The notes under the pieces are model-generated. The model was not told the origin of the DNA and searched no databases. It worked only from the letters and a program-made list of their open reading frames with translations. A stretch of 64,000 nt of DNA from Archegozetes longisetosus (taxonomy: Eukaryota > Arthropoda > Arachnida > Sarcoptiformes > Trhypochthoniidae): contig JAEMBT020000001.1 in NCBI GenBank assembly GCA_018873245.2, forward strand, positions 1,426,001-1,490,000, given 5' to 3'. The position numbers and the translations under genes were made by a program. Position 1 is the stretch's first letter. Every line of letters begins with the position of its first letter. Shown one piece after another: positions 60,601 to 64,000 of the stretch.

Positions 60601-62480
60601 AATTTTAAAGGTTGTCATGATAACGGGCGACGCGCCTCTAACTGCTTGTCATGTTGCAAAAGAATTGCACTTTATTAACAAAAAGAAAGAAACTTTGATT
60701 CTAAGTGCAACTGAAGGAAGTATGTATTAAATGCACATAAAGCAGAAAAACTACATTTTATGTTCTAACTTTTGATTTGTCTAATCGAAAGATGACTTTC
60801 AATGGATTTCGATTAATGAAAAAACTAAGTTGCCATGCATTCCTAAGGATCAAAAGCAGTTTTTCAATACATATGAGCTCTGCGTCACTGGAGACGGAAT
60901 CAATTATCTTTTAGGGTCTGATGTCAAATTTTTCAAAAAAGTTTTGCCTCATATAAGAGTGTTCGCACGTGTGGCTCCAAAGCAAAAAGTATTTAAAGTC
61001 AGTGAAAATCTATGATTTTACTAACAAAAATGGTACTTATCTAGGAATATATCATAACTTCATTGAGGAGTTTAGGATTTATAACCTTGATGTGTGGTGA
61101 CGGTACTAATGATGTCGGTGCTTTAAAGCATGCTCATGTCGGAGTTGCACTCCTGGCCAATGCTCCGCTACAGCCTTCCGATTTACAAAAACCAGCGCGA
61201 AAACCAGCAAACGATCCCTCACATTCTCCTAATAATGATGTCACTAATAATTTGCCACGAAATAGAATCGGTAAAAGACCTCATGCAGACAGAAATCCTG
61301 CCAATTTTTCACAAATGAATAGATCACAACAAAGAGTGAATGACGCTCAGCAACAACTGCAAAGAATCCTTCAGGAAATGGAAGAACAAGAAAAGGCGTC
61401 AGTTGTAAAGCTCGGTGACGCTAGTATTGCCGCGCCTTTCACCTCCAAATTATCATCGATTCAATGCAGTCAGTGTTTATTGAAATTGTTTAGATGAATA
61501 TAGGTGACAATAAAATTAATATTAATTAATATTTACTCCTATAGTTTGCCATATAATAAAGCAGGGCAGATGTACTCTCGTCACAACTCTTCAAATGTTT
61601 AAGATCCTAGCGCTTAATGCACTTATACTCGCTTACAGTCAATCTGTTTTATACCTCGATGGAATTAAATTCAGTGACGGACAAGCCACACTTCAGGGGC
61701 TTCTACTGGCAGGATGTTTTCTATTCATTTCAAGATCACGGGTATATCATACACTTGATAAACTTGATTTGTCAATCTTTAGTAAATAGAATATTCATAC
61801 TGATTATTCCTGTATTACAGCCATTAACAACCCTTTCATCGCGTCGTCCTCTGCCCAACATATTTAACGTTTATACTATTCTAACAGTTTTGCTACAATT
61901 TTGTGTACATTTCTGTTGCTTAATATATTTAGTACAAGAGGCGACCGCAAGATCTCCAAAACCAACTGAAAAGTTCGCAGATTTGGAAACGGAATTTAAG
62001 GCATCGCTTCTCAATAGTACTGTTTACATAATCTCTATATCACTACAAGTGTCTACTTTTGCTGTCAACTATAAGGTATTTGATTATGGAGAAACTAAAC
62101 AATAGGAAATGCTTATCAATACCTAAACTGTCATCATTGTTAGGGTCATCCATTTATGGAAAGCTTGAGAGAGAATAAGCCTTTGCTTTGGAGTATAATT
62201 GGCTCATTCTTCGCAGTTGTAGCTCTTGTCACCGGTTTGTTGCCTGATCTGGCGAATCAATTCGCAATCGTTGAGTTCCCCCTCGATGTGAGTTTTCATA
62301 TAATTTACTTTTATTTGATAATAATTTGAAAAATTGAAAAATCAAATATAAAATATAATTTGATTATTTCAGTTCCAGAAAATCATACTCGGAGTGCTTG
62401 CTATGGACTTGATTTGTGCATTAACTGTTGATAGGATTTGTGAATTTTTATTCGGTAGAGCAAAGTTAAAAAGTCTATGA
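57635..62480 (+). CDS. ATP13A1: P5A-type P-type ATPase, ATP13A1 (Spf1) homologue
   Basis: ER transporter that dislocates mis-inserted transmembrane helices. Thirteen exons keep frame: 57635-57928, 58136-58952, 59114-59434, 59505-59956, 60228-60338, 60421-60546, 60611-60719, 60792-60988, 61045-61468, 61545-61741, 61821-62075, 62144-62287 and 62373-62480; total 1,184 residues (human 1,204). Key motifs: [12 protein letters not shown], '[13 protein letters not shown]'-like [13 protein letters not shown], actuator [12 protein letters not shown] (about 318), P5A signature [18 protein letters not shown] in M4, phosphorylation site [11 protein letters not shown] (about 495), [20 protein letters not shown], and [20 protein letters not shown] (about 826). 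The catalytic Asp and hinge are intact. A variable Pro/Asn/Gln-rich loop follows, as in human. C-terminal helices end FGRAKLKSL. Confidence 0.97.
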
Positions 62481-64000
62481 TATTATTTTGATATTTAGTT
62501 TTTGATATTGTAATTATTGACAAAATTTGTCAAATGTTTGCAAATGCTTCTCATTAAAAGTACGATTTGTAAATTATTTCAAAAGTATTAATCTAGCAAA
62601 ATTAAAAGACTATTCACAAATTTTTTGCGATGTTTCCATTAGAATATCATTTATATTGAAACAATCGTTTAATGTTTGTTTAAACTCCAATATTGGCGTT
62701 TCTTCTTATTTCTGACGTCTTAGAGTGTAAGTTTTCTAAACCACAAAAGTCCTATAAACATTGAACAGCCCTTTATTCAGTACTTGAAGCGTAAATCTTG
62801 CTTTAAGTGGTAATCAAAGGGCAATATTGAATATCGAGTTTCCGAGGAGTCGCTCTTTATAGAACTTTGTGCGACTTGCGATTCAAACTCGTACATTTTG
62901 TAATTTTTATTCTAGATTTTGACTGAAAATTCAACCAAAACTCGTATTTCAGTGTCGAATAATTTATGTCATTTTAATTATCTAAAATTTGACTCAATTC
63001 TGTATGAATTATTGATATTGACTGATAAGATAACTCTTATTTAACCATTATGTTTACTGAATCTGAATAGAATCTAACTTGAGGCTAAAAATATATAATT
63101 TGACTCTAAAAAATTGATTTCGAAATTGTTTAGATTAAAGAATTACTGAAATCTAAAACTTAGGGAATCAAGCTTCATATTAAGCTTCATCAGACAGTTT
63201 AATGAGGCGAAAAATAGAGTCGAATAGTTATAGTTATAAAGTGATATAATTTGGTAATTTAGAAAAATTGAACAGTATAGGTCGCTCAAATATATAGTAC
63301 TTTGCTAACCATACGAATGAATTGAATAATTTTCAGTTTGATTTCCTTATTATCTAAACTGAAAACACACATATATATAATGACTAACATTATAGTTATA
63401 ATATGATTAGAATCAAATATTTGACATTTCCTAATATTATTATTTGAAACACTTAGTTTATGGTTTATTCATTAGAATTAAAGCATTTAATTCATTATCT
63501 AGTTTATAATACTTTCCGTTTTAATTGATTTATTAATAAAATCTTACATATAGTAAATGGAAAGAGTAGTAGATTAGTAAGAATTATATATAATGTAAAT
63601 GCCATTAAAAGTATTATGTGTGATAAAAGTTTAATAAAAGTTTGACGCCTCAATGAATTAGTGGGTCAATAACGTGATCTGGGCTTTAATTATGAATCTC
63701 ATCTCTCAATATTTATTTTCATTTTAATATCTCCTAACGACCACACCTAACAACTGAATTTACTAAATAAATGCACTATTTTTTCATCTATTTTTTTCAA
63801 TATATTTCTCTATTTTTATTTGACTTTTGTTTTGCAAGTTTGATTCAAATTTGTTACAAACGTTAGGACAACGTGATTATAAATTTGAAAATATAATCTA
63901 AAATTGATTTAATGTGACTAATAATCTAGTCGAGTTAACTTGAAATGGTACTAATTGAGTGGCAATTCAATTGTTGTAATTGGTTGTAATTGTTATAAAA
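62481..64000. other. ATP13A1 3' flank and AT-rich end of window
   Basis: About 1.5 kb of AT-rich sequence. The start is ATP13A1 3' UTR. The open frame 62527-62715 has no recognisable motif. No gene, RNA or clear repeat was found up to the window end. Confidence 0.5.

Overview
This is nuclear DNA from an AT-rich animal genome with compact genes, mostly short introns (about 50-100 bp) and ordinary GT-AG splicing. An arthropod is most likely, and a mite or other chelicerate is my best guess. The reasons are base composition, intron size, a TRPgamma-type channel and a secreted two-domain Kunitz protein; no diagnostic marker fixes the clade. No bacterial, viral or CRISPR material is visible. I rebuilt genes by joining exons at GT/AG sites that restore the frame and the conserved protein, so each gene entry spans start to stop codon with exon coordinates in its evidence.

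Layout, left to right: SCAI (minus, runs off the left edge); COP1 ubiquitin ligase (minus); a 19-exon TRPC/TRPgamma channel (plus); a gene-poor stretch; an N-myristoylated Pro/Glu/Gln repeat protein resembling BASP1 (plus); EXOC3/Sec6 (plus), tail to tail with POLR2K (minus); a small F-box protein (plus); TSEN34 (minus); MRPS14 (minus); eEF1A (plus) with a promoter and 5' UTR intron; about 5 kb without recognisable genes; a 1,441-residue protein with about 17 zinc fingers, mostly CCHC (plus); 2.7 kb non-coding with an inverted-repeat element; cyclin K (plus); a decayed MPV17-like pseudogene directly upstream of an intact MPV17-like gene (both plus); GCLC (minus), divergent from TTC38 (plus); RPLP0 (minus); TRMT11 (plus) facing EMC2 (minus); the Kunitz protein (plus); the P5A ATPase ATP13A1 (plus); and 1.5 kb of AT-rich DNA.

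Most genes are housekeeping: transcription (POLR2K, cyclin K), tRNA processing (TSEN34, TRMT11), translation (eEF1A, RPLP0, MRPS14), ER membrane protein biogenesis and quality control (EMC2, ATP13A1), exocytosis (EXOC3), glutathione synthesis (GCLC) and protein turnover (COP1, F-box protein). They do not form an operon or a single pathway. The unusual content is the Kunitz protein, the CCHC finger array, the PEQQ repeat protein, the MPV17 duplication, three MITE-like inverted repeats and several very small coding exons. I see no convincing new multi-gene system.
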